The translations under genes and the position numbers were made by a program. From positions 62,001 through 126,000 of the forward strand of contig NZ_UYYD01000002.1 of assembly GCF_900625105.1 (NCBI RefSeq): a stretch of DNA of 64,000 nucleotides. Reading direction: 5' to 3'. Every line of letters starts with the position of its first letter. Within the stretch, counting starts at the first letter, position 1. The stretch comes from Agathobaculum sp. Marseille-P7918 (GTDB taxonomy: Bacteria; Bacillota; Clostridia; Oscillospirales; Butyricicoccaceae). Positions 34,343 through 44,031 of the stretch are shown here, in pieces. The notes beneath the pieces are model-generated. The model had not been told where the DNA came from. It ran no database searches and saw nothing but the letters and a program-made list of their open reading frames with translations.

Positions 34343-35056
34343 TCAGTCGTCCTCCCTGTTCAAAAACGCCTCGGCGGCCGGAATGTCCTCGGGCGTGGTG
34401 ATCTTGATGTTTTCGTAGCTGCCGTGCGTGGCGCGCACGGTCTGCCCCAGCGCTTCGACCGCCGCGCAGTCGTCGGTGAACGAACGGCCCTGCCGCTGCG
34501 CCTCGCGCAGCGCGCGCAGCAGCACCTCGCGCCGGAACACCTGCGGGGTCTGCACCGCCGCCAGCGTGTCGCGCGGCACATCGGCCGCGATGCAGCCGTT
34601 TTCGATGCGCTTGATGCTGTCCTTGACCGGCACGACCGGCGCCGCCGCGCCGCACTCGGCCGCGGCATACACCGCTTCGGTGATGACCGCCTCGGAAACC
34701 AGCGGCCGCGCGCCGTCATGCACTGCAACCAGCACGGTATCCTCGGGCGCAGCCGTGATGCCCGCCAGCACGGACGCCGTGCGGCTGTCGCCGCCGCGCG
34801 TGACCGTGCGCAGCTTGGAAATGCCGCACGCACGCGCCAGATCGGTATAGGGCATGATGTCCTGCTCGCGGCAGACCAGCACAATGTCGCGCACGGTCGC
34901 GCACTTTTCAAAGGCGGACAGCGTGTGCGCCAGCACAGGCGCGCCCGCGAGCGGCAGCAGCAGCTTGTTCTCTCCGCCCATGCGGCGCGACGAACCCGCC
35001 GCCACGATCACCGCGCACACCGCTGCGGGTGCGGATTTTTTCTTTTTTCCCTGCAT
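34343..35056 (-). CDS. ispD: 2-C-methyl-D-erythritol 4-phosphate cytidylyltransferase
   Basis: A 237-residue cytidylyltransferase transferring CMP to methylerythritol phosphate, the step two before Isp[20 protein letters not shown] near residue 14 is the nucleotide-binding loop, [13 protein letters not shown] near 105 the metal/substrate site, and VPVKDSIK and VQTPQVFR follow. The start is placed at the ATG at 35056 (GGAG 9 bases before); a TTG two codons earlier is too near the ribosome site. A terminator hairpin separates it from carD. Confidence 0.95.
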   Translation of the reverse strand: MQGKKKKSAPAAVCAVIVAAGSSRRMGGENKLLLPLAGAPVLAHTLSAFEKCATVRDIVLVCREQDIMPYTDLARACGISKLRTVTRGGDSRTASVLAGITAAPEDTVLVAVHDGARPLVSEAVITEAVYAAAECGAAAPVVPVKDSIKRIENGCIAADVPRDTLAAVQTPQVFRREVLLRALREAQRQGRSFTDDCAAVEALGQTVRATHGSYENIKITTPEDIPAAEAFLNREDD

Positions 35057-35073
35057 ATACAACTTCTCCTTTG

Positions 35074-35103
35074 AAAAAAGGCTTTGCCCTGATGCAAAGC
35101 CTT
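35074..35103 (-). terminator. terminator between the CarD gene and ispD
   Basis: AAGGCTTTGC and GCAAAGCCTT with a 6-base loop, then TTTTTT on the minus strand. It is inside a co-directional gene series, and no promoter is visible between it and ispD. Confidence 0.85.
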
Positions 35104-35107
35104 GCGG

Positions 35108-35587
35108 TTATCCATTCAAATGTTGATCAATCACCTGGGCGATCTCCTGCGGGCTGCATTCCAGCGCGAAGCACAGCTCGGACTCCAGAATCTGCCGCGC
35201 AGAAAGCAGCATTTTCTTCTCCCCGGTGGACAGGCCGCGCTCCCGGTCGCGTGCGGTCAGGCTTTTGACCACCTGCGCCACCTCGTGCAGGTCGCCCGAC
35301 CGGATGTGCAGCATATTCTCCCGGTACCGCTGGTTCCAGCCCTTGTTTTCGCTGCGGGCGATGTCGTCCAGCTGCTGCAAAAAGGCCTCCGCCTGCGCGC
35401 GGGAACAGACCGGACGGATGCCCAGCTTTTCACACGCATCGATCGGGATGAACAGTTCTGTATCGTCCAGCGCGAGCCGGAGTGCAAAATACATCGCGGG
35501 CACACCGTCAATCGTGCGCTCGACAATATCTGCAATCACGCCTGCGCCATGCAGTGGATGAACGACCTTATCGCCGATCTGATACAT
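35108..35587 (-). CDS. CarD family transcriptional regulator
   Basis: A 159-residue protein starting MYQIGDKVVHPLHGAGVI, the beta-rich RNA-polymerase-interacting domain shared by CarD and Mfd; the C-terminal part is helical (KMLLSARQILESELC) as in CarD/CdnL. CarD proteins bind the polymerase beta subunit and stabilise open promoter complexes. GGAGG lies 5 bases before the ATG. Its promoter lies in the end of the upstream M50 gene. Neighbouring ispDF is a recurrent clostridial arrangement. Confidence 0.92.
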   Translation of the reverse strand: MYQIGDKVVHPLHGAGVIADIVERTIDGVPAMYFALRLALDDTELFIPIDACEKLGIRPVCSRAQAEAFLQQLDDIARSENKGWNQRYRENMLHIRSGDLHEVAQVVKSLTARDRERGLSTGEKKMLLSARQILESELCFALECSPQEIAQVIDQHLNG

Positions 35588-35624
35588 AATGCCTCCGTTC
35601 CAGCAAGCCTCTGTGATTACTTTT

Positions 35625-35653
35625 ATCTTACCGCATTTTGATGTCATTGGCAA
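35625..35653 (-). promoter_or_regulatory. promoter of the CarD gene
   Basis: TTGCCA (35648-35653), 17-base spacer, TAAGAT (35625-35630) on the minus strand, overlapping the 3' end of the M50 peptidase gene. Confidence 0.65.
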
Positions 35654-36191
35654 GGTTTTTCGCACTTTTCACCCCGATCAGCGCACCGATGAGCAGCAGC
35701 CAGCACCCGCCGCCCGTACGCAGCAGCCAAAATCCGCCAAACAGCAGGCCCGCGCCGCTCAGCAGCGCGAGCGCGGCACGCACAGGCTGCGCGCTGCCCG
35801 CGCACAGATGCGCAAGCGCCATCCCGCCGTCAAGCGGCGGCAGAGGCAGCAGGTTGAACGCGCCGAGCAGCATGCTTGCGCCCGCGAGCCGGTACCCGCC
35901 GCATCCCTCTGCCAGCGCGGTGAGCGCAAAGCTTGCCGCCGGACCGGCCAGACAGACCGCCGCCCGCGCGCAGCGCTCCGCGGGCAGCGCGCAGTGCAGC
36001 ACCGCCCCACAGCAGGTCAGCGTCAGGCGGCGCAGCCGTCCGCCGGACAGATGCAGCACCAGCAAGTGCCCGCCCTCATGCACCGCCGCGGCCAGCAGCA
36101 CAAGCGGCAGCACGTTTGTCCGGTCTGCGCACCACAGCGCGGCCAGCAGCACGACAAACCCGTCCCGTACCTCGACCCGGCCGCGCGTCAC
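35628..36191 (-). CDS. M50 intramembrane metalloprotease, SpoIVFB-like
   Basis: A 187-residue multi-spanning membrane protein. AAAVHEGGHLLVLH near residue 36 carries the HExxH zinc site and FNLLPLPPLDGGMAL near 113 the third ligand loop (DG), both within hydrophobic segments, as in site-2 proteases. The start is GTG at 36191, overlapping the stop of the M23 gene (GTGA). Pairing with an M23-domain protein matches SpoIVFA-SpoIVFB, where SpoIVFB cleaves pro-sigma-K in the outer forespore membrane. Short length is typical of SpoIVFB. Confidence 0.87.
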   Translation of the reverse strand: MTRGRVEVRDGFVVLLAALWCADRTNVLPLVLLAAAVHEGGHLLVLHLSGGRLRRLTLTCCGAVLHCALPAERCARAAVCLAGPAASFALTALAEGCGGYRLAGASMLLGAFNLLPLPPLDGGMALAHLCAGSAQPVRAALALLSGAGLLFGGFWLLRTGGGCWLLLIGALIGVKSAKNLANDIKMR

Positions 36192-36907
36192 GCCGCTTCC
36201 AGATAGTCCGACGGGTCGAGCGCCATGCCGTCCTTCCACAGCTCAAAATGCAGGTGCGGGCCGGTCGCGTTGCCCGTCTGGCCGACGAGCGCGATCTCGC
36301 CGCCGCACTGCACTTCATCGCCCACGCCCACCGAAATGCTGCTGCAATGCGCATATAACGTCGAAAAGCCGTCCGCGTGATCGACGATCAGGTACTTGCC
36401 GTAGTCGGATTCGCCGACCTCGCGCACCGTGCCGTCGGCAAAGGCCGCGATCGGCGTGCCCTCATCCGCGGCGATGTCCAGCCCGTAGTGGAACGCGGGT
36501 TCGCCCGTGGTCGGGCTGAGCCGGCTGCCAAAACCCGAGGTCAGCGTGCCCTCGGTCGGCTGCGCGTGCTCGAAGGACAGCGCGTGCACGGTTTGGTCCA
36601 CCGTATCCGGGAACAGACTCTGCTCCCGGCCGAGCACATCCTCCGCGCCGCCCGAGGACGCCGCGTAATCCGACGCCGCTCCGTCCTGCTCGCCGAACAC
36701 CGCGTCCGCGTCCTCCCCGCCAAATACCGAGAGCACCCGGTCCACGCCCGGCGCGCCCGCAAGCACGTCCGCCGCCTTTTCCCGCGCGGCGACCGCAAAC
36801 GGCGTATCCGCATATTTGACGATTCCCGCAGCAAGCACCAGCGCTACCACCAGCAAAAGCCCCTTGCCGCTGCCCGCGCGCTTGCGCACCGGCCGTCTTC
36901 CCGTCAT
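36188..36907 (-). CDS. M23 (LytM-type) peptidase-domain membrane protein, SpoIVFA-like
   Basis: A 239-residue protein with a basic N-terminus, one membrane segment (about 16-34), a linker and a C-terminal LytM domain. The domain has FHYGLDIA, LYAHCSS and HLHFELW, so the zinc ligands of an active M23 endopeptidase all seem present. SpoIVFA of Bacillus anchors and inhibits SpoIVFB and is thought to be catalytically dead. Here the gene is coupled to the M50 gene (GTGA overlap). GGAGG precedes the ATG. Confidence 0.85.
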   Translation of the reverse strand: MTGRRPVRKRAGSGKGLLLVVALVLAAGIVKYADTPFAVAAREKAADVLAGAPGVDRVLSVFGGEDADAVFGEQDGAASDYAASSGGAEDVLGREQSLFPDTVDQTVHALSFEHAQPTEGTLTSGFGSRLSPTTGEPAFHYGLDIAADEGTPIAAFADGTVREVGESDYGKYLIVDHADGFSTLYAHCSSISVGVGDEVQCGGEIALVGQTGNATGPHLHFELWKDGMALDPSDYLEAA

Positions 36908-37003
36908 GTTCCGCCGCCTCCTTTCACTTGGTACAGCTTATGCGAAGGAGGGACAGGAATATGCCCGCCGCGCCCACATGCGCGCCCCGCGCGCCGTCCA
37001 TCA

Positions 37004-37122
37004 GAAACAGGCGGCGAAGGGAACCGAAAGCCGCCTGTTTCAAAAACCGGCCCGGCTCTGCCGGACCGGTTTTTACAAACAGAAAAACAGGCCCGGAATC
37101 ATCATTCCGAGCCTGTTTTTCT
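37004..37122. terminator. stack of three tandem terminator hairpins
   Basis: 37004-37041 (GAAACAGGCGGC / GCCGCCTGTTTC), 37042-37074 (AAAAACCGGCCCGG / CCGGACCGGTTTTT, imperfect) and 37081-37122 (AGAAAAACAGGC / GCCTGTTTTTCT with inner CGGAAT/ATTCCG). They separate gdhA from the M23 gene, both on the minus strand. First and third share GAAACAGG/CCTGTTTC. Confidence 0.82.
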
Positions 37123-37162
37123 GCAATAACCCTTACAGGCGAAGCCTGTCAAGGGTGTTCAT

Positions 37163-37188
37163 TCGATTGAAAGCGTGGTTTCAATCGA
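37163..37188. repeat. palindromic element, copy 1
   Basis: TCGATTGAAA / TTTCAATCGA with a 6-base loop, immediately after the gdhA stop. A close relative (TCGATTGCAAG / CTTGCAATCGA) occurs at 43846-43872; both have the flanks TTCGATTG and CAATCGAGAA. Confidence 0.6.
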
Positions 37189-37191
37189 GAA

Positions 37192-38601
<1,410 letters not shown>

Positions 38602-38628
38602 TCACATACTTGCGGTAGTGCAACCCCT

Positions 38629-38657
38629 ATTATATAGTATTTCGCCGGAGAGCGCAA
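38629..38657 (-). promoter_or_regulatory. promoter of gdhA
   Basis: TTGCGC (38652-38657), 17-base spacer, perfect TATAAT (38629-38634) on the minus strand, giving a leader of about 90 bases. On the other strand an extended -10 (TGATATAAT, ending at 38733) serves the MGMT-like gene. Confidence 0.78.
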
Positions 38658-38760
38658 TACTTTAGCGTGTTAATAATATACATTTTTTTCTTTCGCGAAA
38701 GGGATGGAAATTGTGACTTTTCGCTGATATAATGAAACCGTAAAAGGAGAAACTTGCAAA

Positions 38761-39069
38761 ATGACGACTTTTGAACGAATTTATGCAGTGGTGCGCCGCA
38801 TCCCGCGCGGCACCGTGGCGACCTATGGCCAGGTGGCATTTCTCGCGGGCAACCCACGCTGGGCGCGGGTGGTCGGCTATGCGCTGCACGCCAACCCCGA
38901 TCCCGAAGGCATCCCCTGTTATCGCGTGGTGACCAAGGACGGCCGCACCTCGCCCGCTTTTGCGTTTGGCGGCGCGGATGTGCAGCGCGCCCTGCTCGAA
39001 GCGGACGGCATAGCGTTCACGGAGGACGGCCGCGTGGACATGAGCAAATACCAATGGGAGGGCTTCTAA
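38761..39069 (+). CDS. MGMT/alkyltransferase-like DNA-binding protein
   Basis: A 102-residue protein equal to the DNA-binding/active-site domain of O6-alkylguanine-DNA alkyltransferase, lacking the N-terminal domain. RIPRGTVATYGQVA is the recognition helix region, and the active-site motif reads GIPCYRVV, with Cys53 present but the histidine of PCHR replaced by Tyr. True repair enzymes have PCHR; alkyltransferase-like proteins have PWHR. It may be a weak transferase or a damage-sensing protein. It is followed by an HD-domain gene one base after the stop. Confidence 0.88.
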   Translation: MTTFERIYAVVRRIPRGTVATYGQVAFLAGNPRWARVVGYALHANPDPEGIPCYRVVTKDGRTSPAFAFGGADVQRALLEADGIAFTEDGRVDMSKYQWEGF

Positions 39070-39070
39070 T

Positions 39071-39577
39071 ATGATAGACATTGCCAAGCTGACCGAACTG
39101 GCCATCGCCTATGACGCAGGCGATGCGCGCCGCGTGCAGCATTTTCTTAAGGTGCATGCCTTCTGCCGCCTGATCGCGCAGCGCGAAGGCTTGGACGCGC
39201 ACACGCAGAACACGCTGGAAGCCGCCGCCGTCCTGCACGACATCGGCATCCACGAGGCCGAACGCAAACACGGCTCGTCCGCCGGACCGTGGCAGGAGGC
39301 GGAAGGCCCGGCGGTCGCCGCGCCGCTGCTGGCGCAGGTGGGCGCGGACCCGGCGGCAAGCGAGCGAATCCTGTGGCTGATCGCGCATCATCACACCTAT
39401 GCTGCATCCGAGGACACGGACTTCCGCATCCTGCTGGAAGCGGATTTTCTGGTCAACGCCTATGAGGACGGTCTTGCGCGGGAAGCCTGCCAAACCGCGG
39501 ACGAGCGGCTGTTCCGCACGCGCACCGGCCGCGCGCTTTTGCAGGCGCTGTATCTCGCCCCTCCCTACCAACCATAA
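39071..39577 (+). CDS. HD domain phosphohydrolase
   Basis: A 168-residue protein with the HD metal motif: a first histidine in QHFLKVHAF near 27, LHDIGIHEAE near 57, IAHHHTY near 106 and EADFLVNAYE near 121 for the final aspartate. HD proteins are metal-dependent phosphohydrolases of nucleotides or related compounds. Start codon follows the MGMT-like stop by one base, with GGAGGG inside that gene's end, so the two are an operon. A role in nucleotide clean-up next to DNA damage is only a guess. Confidence 0.87.
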   Translation: MIDIAKLTELAIAYDAGDARRVQHFLKVHAFCRLIAQREGLDAHTQNTLEAAAVLHDIGIHEAERKHGSSAGPWQEAEGPAVAAPLLAQVGADPAASERILWLIAHHHTYAASEDTDFRILLEADFLVNAYEDGLAREACQTADERLFRTRTGRALLQALYLAPPYQP

Positions 39578-39602
39578 AACTGCACAAAAACCATCCGGTC
39601 CC

Positions 39603-39637
39603 AGCCTGCCGTATTGACATGCGGCAGGCTTTTTTTG
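39603..39637 (+). terminator. terminator after the HD gene
   Basis: AGCCTGCCG and CGGCAGGCT with a short loop, then TTTTTT. Confidence 0.9.
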
Positions 39638-39655
39638 AACATTCTGTGAAGATGG

Positions 39656-39697
39656 TTGACATTGCCCCGCAACCCGCTATAATGTGTTAGTAAGCTA
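39656..39697 (+). promoter_or_regulatory. promoter and possible operator of the MarR operon
   Basis: TTGACA (39656-39661), 16-base spacer, TATAAT (39678-39683). Just downstream, TTAG-N4-CTAA (39687-39698 region) is a small inverted repeat, a candidate autoregulatory MarR site. Confidence 0.72.
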
Positions 39698-39717
39698 ATA
39701 GTAAGGAGGCTAACAAA

Positions 39718-40179
39718 GTGTGTGACAAGCGTATCGGCACGGAGCTTGGCATGCTGGGTAACCTGCTCAAACGGCAAATGATCTGCACCACCGGCAAGGG
39801 CGAAATGGAAAACATCACCGGGATGCAGTCCATGATCCTGTGGTTCTTGATGCAGACCACGGAACCCCGCTTCCAGCGGGATGTCGAAACCCAATTCCGC
39901 ATCCGGCGGTCAACGGCCACGGGCATCCTCAACCTGATGGAGGAGCACGGTCTGCTGCTGCGGGAGCCGGTCGAACAGGACCGGCGGCTCAAGCGGCTGG
40001 TGCTGACCGACCGGGCCAAAGCGCTGTATGAGCGCATCCAACAGGCCATGGTACAGACCGAGGCGCTCATGGAAGAGGGCATCGATCCGGAAGATCTGGC
40101 CGTCTGGTTTCGTGTCTGTGACAAAATCCGTGCCAATCTGGAAAATTATCAACGCAAAGCTTCGGAGGGACAAGGATGA
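39718..40179 (+). CDS. MarR family transcriptional regulator
   Basis: A 153-residue winged-helix protein. FQRDVETQFRIRRSTATGIL (about 52-71) is the recognition helix region and VEQDRRLKRLVLTDRAK near 84 the wing with the conserved DxR. The start is GTG at 39718 with AAGGAGG 8 bases upstream. Its stop overlaps the ATG of the first ABC exporter gene (ATGA), so it should control its own exporter operon and derepress it when a drug or toxic metabolite binds. Confidence 0.9.
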   Translation: MCDKRIGTELGMLGNLLKRQMICTTGKGEMENITGMQSMILWFLMQTTEPRFQRDVETQFRIRRSTATGILNLMEEHGLLLREPVEQDRRLKRLVLTDRAKALYERIQQAMVQTEALMEEGIDPEDLAVWFRVCDKIRANLENYQRKASEGQG

Positions 40180-41906
40180 TTAAGAGGCTGTTACAAAGCG
40201 TGCGTGAGTTCAAAAAAGACGCGCTGCTCACGCCGTTTTTCGTCGTGCTCGAGGTCGTGATGGAGGTCGTCATCCCCGCGGTGATGGCACTGCTGATCGA
40301 CAAGGGCATTGATGCGCAAAATATGGGAGAAATCTGGAAATACGGCATCATTCTGATCGTCTGCGCTATGCTCGCGCTGGTTTTCGGCGCGGCGGCGGGC
40401 ACCTATGCCGCGCGGGCTTCCACGGGCTTTGCCCGCAACCTGCGCCACGACATGTATTATGCGGTACAGGATTTCTCGTTCTCCAATATCGATAAATTCT
40501 CCACCGGCTCGATCGTCACCCGTCTGACGACCGACGTCACCAACGTGCAGAACTCGTTCCAGATGTGCACGCGCATCGCGGTGCGCTGCCCGGTCATGCT
40601 GGTGTTCGCGCTGGTGATGGCCTTCCAGATCAACGGCCAGCTGGCGCTCATCTTCCTGTGCGTGCTGCCGGTGCTGGCCATCGGTCTGGGTCTGCTGATG
40701 AAGAGCGTCGCGCCGGTATTTGAGCGCGTGTTCAAAACCTACGACCGCATGAACACGGTCGTGCAGGAAAATGTGCGCGGCATCCGCGTGGTCAAGGCCT
40801 ATGTGCGTGAGGATCACGAAACCGAAAAGTTCAAGGGCGTATCCGGCCTGCTGTACCGCCAGTTCTCCAAGGCGCAGAAAACCATGGCCGGCGTTATGCC
40901 GCTCATGCAGTTCTGCATGTACGCCTGCATGCTGCTCATCTCGTGGTTCGGCGCGCGTCTGATCGTCGGCGGCTCCATGACGACCGGCGAGCTGACCAGC
41001 CTGTTCTCCTACGCGATGCAGATCCTGATGAGCCTGATGATGGTCGCCATGGTTTTCGTCATGATCACCATGTCCAAGGCCAGTGCGGAACGTATCGTCG
41101 AGCTGCTGGAGGAGAAATCCGACCTGCATAACCCGGAAAACCCGGTTATGGAAGTGAAAAGCGGCGATATCGACTTTGAAAACGTCAATTTCAGCTACAA
41201 GGGCGACGAGCACAAGCTCGCGCTGCGCGACGTCAACCTGCACATCAAGGCCGGCCAGACCATCGGCATCCTGGGCGGCACCGGTTCGGCAAAATCCACC
41301 CTCGTGCAGCTCATCCCGCGTCTGTATGATGTGACCACCGGTTCGGTCAAGGTCGGCGGCGTGGACGTGCGCGACTACGACATCGAGGCGCTGCGCGAGC
41401 AGGTCGCGATGGTATTGCAGAAAAACGTGCTGTTCTCCGGCACGATCAAGGAAAACCTGCGCTGGGGCGACGAGCACGCCAGCGACGAGGAGCTCGAGCG
41501 TGTGTGCCGTCTGGCGCAGGCCGACGAGTTCATCGAGCAGATGCCGGATAAGTACGACACCTACATCGAGCAGGGCGGCACCAACGTATCCGGCGGCCAG
41601 AAGCAGCGCCTGTGTATCGCCCGCGCACTGCTGAAAAAGCCCAAGGTGCTCATCCTCGACGACTCGACCAGCGCGGTCGATACCAAGACCGACGCGCTCA
41701 TCCGCAAGGCGTTCGCGGAGGAGATCCCGAACACGACCAAGCTGATCATTGCGCAGCGCATCTCGTCCGTGCAGGACGCGGACCAGATCGTCATCCTGGA
41801 CGGCGGCGCCATCCAGGCGGTCGGCACGCATGACGAGCTGCTGGCAAGCAACACCATTTATCAGGAAATCTACAACCAGCAGATGAAGAAAGGAGGCGAG
41901 GAATAA
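40176..41906 (+). CDS. ABC exporter half-transporter, degenerate-site subunit
   Basis: A 576-residue fusion of a six-helix membrane domain and an ATPase domain. Walker A is GGTGSAKST near 369, signature VSGGQKQRLCIARAL near 472, and Walker B ends LILDDSTSAVD, with aspartate where the catalytic glutamate is usual. This matches the degenerate subunit of heterodimeric multidrug exporters such as TM287/288. It partners with the next gene, whose start overlaps its stop (TAATG). Substrate probably a hydrophobic drug or metabolite. Confidence 0.9.
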   Translation: MIKRLLQSVREFKKDALLTPFFVVLEVVMEVVIPAVMALLIDKGIDAQNMGEIWKYGIILIVCAMLALVFGAAAGTYAARASTGFARNLRHDMYYAVQDFSFSNIDKFSTGSIVTRLTTDVTNVQNSFQMCTRIAVRCPVMLVFALVMAFQINGQLALIFLCVLPVLAIGLGLLMKSVAPVFERVFKTYDRMNTVVQENVRGIRVVKAYVREDHETEKFKGVSGLLYRQFSKAQKTMAGVMPLMQFCMYACMLLISWFGARLIVGGSMTTGELTSLFSYAMQILMSLMMVAMVFVMITMSKASAERIVELLEEKSDLHNPENPVMEVKSGDIDFENVNFSYKGDEHKLALRDVNLHIKAGQTIGILGGTGSAKSTLVQLIPRLYDVTTGSVKVGGVDVRDYDIEALREQVAMVLQKNVLFSGTIKENLRWGDEHASDEELERVCRLAQADEFIEQMPDKYDTYIEQGGTNVSGGQKQRLCIARALLKKPKVLILDDSTSAVDTKTDALIRKAFAEEIPNTTKLIIAQRISSVQDADQIVILDGGAIQAVGTHDELLASNTIYQEIYNQQMKKGGEE

Positions 41907-43843
41907 TGCCGGGACCCGGAATGAGAGGACCGATGGGCGGTCCGGGCCGCCGCGGCCAGATGGCCGGCGGCAAGCGCAGCAAAAACCCGAAGAAAACGCT
42001 CGCACGCCTGCTTCGTTACTTTAGAGGCGGCTACGCCGTGCAGTTCGCCGTGGTGCTGATCTGCATCCTGTTGTCCGCGGTGGCGAACGTGGCAGGTTCG
42101 ATGTTCCTGCGCGTGCTGATCGACGACTATATCGCGCCGCTGCTTTTGCAGGCCTCGCCGGTCTTTACCGGCCTGATCCACGCGATCACGCTCATGGCGC
42201 TGGTTTATCTGGTGGGCATTCTTTCGACCTTCCTGTATAACCGCATCATGGTTTCGATCTCGCAGGGCATCCTCAAGCAGGTGCGCGACGAAATGTTCGA
42301 GCGCATGCAGAAGCTGCCCATCCGCTATTTCGACACGCACACCCACGGCGATCTGATGAGCCACTTCACCAACGATACCGACACGCTGCAGCAGATGCTC
42401 AGCCAGTCCGTGCCGCAGATGTTCTCCTCGCTGATCACCATCATCGCAGTGTTCATCGCCATGCTGGTGACCAACGTCTGGCTGACCATCTTCGTGCTGC
42501 TCGGCATCGCCGTGATGCTGGTGGTCGTCAAGCGCATCGGCGGCCAGTCCGCCCGCTTCTTCCTCGAACAGCAGACCGCGCTGGGCAAGGTCAACGGCTA
42601 TATTGAGGAAATGATCGGCGGCCAGAAGGTCGTCAAGGTGTTCTGCCACGAGGAAAAGTGCGAAGAACAGTTTGATGTGCTCAACGACGCGCTGCGCGAA
42701 AGCGCCAAGAACGCGAACACCTTTGCCAACATCCTCATGCCGATCATGTCCAACATCGGCAACCTGCTGTATGTGCTGGTGGCTGTGGTCGGCGGCACGC
42801 TGGCGCTGTCCGGCGTGGTCGGCAGCAGCATCACCATCGGCGTTATCGCCTCCTTCCTGCAGCTGACCAAGTCGTTCACCATGCCGGTGACCCAGATCTC
42901 GCAGCAGTTCAACTCGATCATCATGGCGCTGGCCGGCGCCGAGCGTATCTTCGAGCTGATGGACGAAGAGCCTGAGCAGGACAACGGCTATGTCACGCTG
43001 GTCAACGCCAAGTACGACAAGCAGGGCAACCTGGTCGAAACCCCGGAAAAGACCAACATCTGGGCGTGGAAGCACCCGCACGAGGACGGCACGATCACCT
43101 ATCAGCAGGTCAAGGGTGATGTGCGGTTCTACGACGTGGACTTCGGTTACAACCCGGATAAGATCGTGCTGCACAACATCACGCTGTACGCCGAGCCCGG
43201 CCAGAAAGTCGCGTTCGTCGGCGCGACCGGCGCGGGCAAGACCACGATCACCAACCTCATCAACCGCTTTTACGACATCGCAGACGGCAAGATCCGCTAC
43301 GACGGCATCAACATCAACAAGATCAAAAAAGCCGATCTGCGCCGCTCGCTGGGCATCGTTTTGCAGGATACCAACCTGTTCACCGGCACGATCCGCGACA
43401 ACATCCGGTACGGCAACCTGGACGCGACCGATCAGGAAGTCGAGGCGGCCGCGCAGCTGGCGAACGCCGATGACTTCATCCGCCGCCTGCCGGACGGCTA
43501 CGACACCGTCATCGACGGCGAGGGCGGCAGCCTGTCGCAGGGCCAGCGCCAGCTGATCTCGATCGCGCGCGCGGCCGTGGCCGACCCGCCGGTCATGATC
43601 CTCGACGAGGCGACGAGCAGCATCGACACCCGCACCGAGTCGATCGTACAGGCCGGCATGGACAGCCTGATGTACGGCCGCACGGTATTCGTCATCGCGC
43701 ACCGTCTGTCCACCGTCCAGAACGCGGACGTCATCATGGTGCTCCAGCTCGGCCACATCATCGAGCGCGGCAACCATGAGCAGCTGATCGCCGAACACGG
43801 CAAATACTATCAGCTGTATACCGGCGCGTTTGAACTCGAATAA
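41906..43843 (+). CDS. ABC exporter half-transporter, catalytic-site subunit
   Basis: A 645-residue exporter half. A Gly/Pro/Arg-rich tail of about 25 residues (PGPGMRGPMGGPG) precedes the membrane domain. The ATPase domain has Walker A GATGAGKTT near 440, signature LSQGQRQLISIARAA and a canonical Walker B VMILDEATSSID. Between the domains, around residues 355-400, is a roughly 30-residue insertion (TLVNAKYDKQGNLVETPEK) seen in this subfamily. It forms a heterodimer with the preceding subunit in the MarR-controlled operon. Confidence 0.9.
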   Translation: MPGPGMRGPMGGPGRRGQMAGGKRSKNPKKTLARLLRYFRGGYAVQFAVVLICILLSAVANVAGSMFLRVLIDDYIAPLLLQASPVFTGLIHAITLMALVYLVGILSTFLYNRIMVSISQGILKQVRDEMFERMQKLPIRYFDTHTHGDLMSHFTNDTDTLQQMLSQSVPQMFSSLITIIAVFIAMLVTNVWLTIFVLLGIAVMLVVVKRIGGQSARFFLEQQTALGKVNGYIEEMIGGQKVVKVFCHEEKCEEQFDVLNDALRESAKNANTFANILMPIMSNIGNLLYVLVAVVGGTLALSGVVGSSITIGVIASFLQLTKSFTMPVTQISQQFNSIIMALAGAERIFELMDEEPEQDNGYVTLVNAKYDKQGNLVETPEKTNIWAWKHPHEDGTITYQQVKGDVRFYDVDFGYNPDKIVLHNITLYAEPGQKVAFVGATGAGKTTITNLINRFYDIADGKIRYDGININKIKKADLRRSLGIVLQDTNLFTGTIRDNIRYGNLDATDQEVEAAAQLANADDFIRRLPDGYDTVIDGEGGSLSQGQRQLISIARAAVADPPVMILDEATSSIDTRTESIVQAGMDSLMYGRTVFVIAHRLSTVQNADVIMVLQLGHIIERGNHEQLIAEHGKYYQLYTGAFELE

Positions 43844-43845
43844 CT

Positions 43846-43872
43846 TCGATTGCAAGACACGCTTGCAATCGA
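43846..43872. repeat. palindromic element, copy 2
   Basis: TCGATTGCAAG / CTTGCAATCGA with an ACACG loop, directly after the exporter stop codon; relative of the element at 37163-37188. Confidence 0.6.
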
Positions 43873-43875
43873 GAA

Positions 43876-44018
43876 GGGACGCACCGCGCAAAAGCGCGGA
43901 TGCGTCCCAAACGATAAAACATTCCGACACGCGAAATGTTTTCTCTTCCTTGTATAAAAGCCGAGGCGCATGTCCTCGGCTTTTATGAAAACAGGTTCCC
44001 ATTTGGGAGCCTGTTTTC
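43876..44018. terminator. stack of four hairpins between convergent genes
   Basis: 43876-43908 (GGGACGCA/TGCGTCCC), 43916-43942 (AAAACATT/AATGTTTT), 43954-43986 (ATAAAAGCCGAGG/CCTCGGCTTTTAT) and 43987-44018 (GAAAACAGG..CCC/GGG..CCTGTTTTC). The last two carry A/T-tracts in both directions and end the exporter and MATE transcripts. The final one shares GAAAACAGG/CCTGTTTTC with hairpins at 37004 and 37081. Confidence 0.82.
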
Positions 44019-44031
44019 TGTTATATACGCC

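Noticed and set aside
41870-44002. A 710-codon minus-strand open frame opposite the ABC exporter
   Set aside because: Low-complexity Asp/His/Gln/Val sequence and no start signal; shadow of the exporter subunit.
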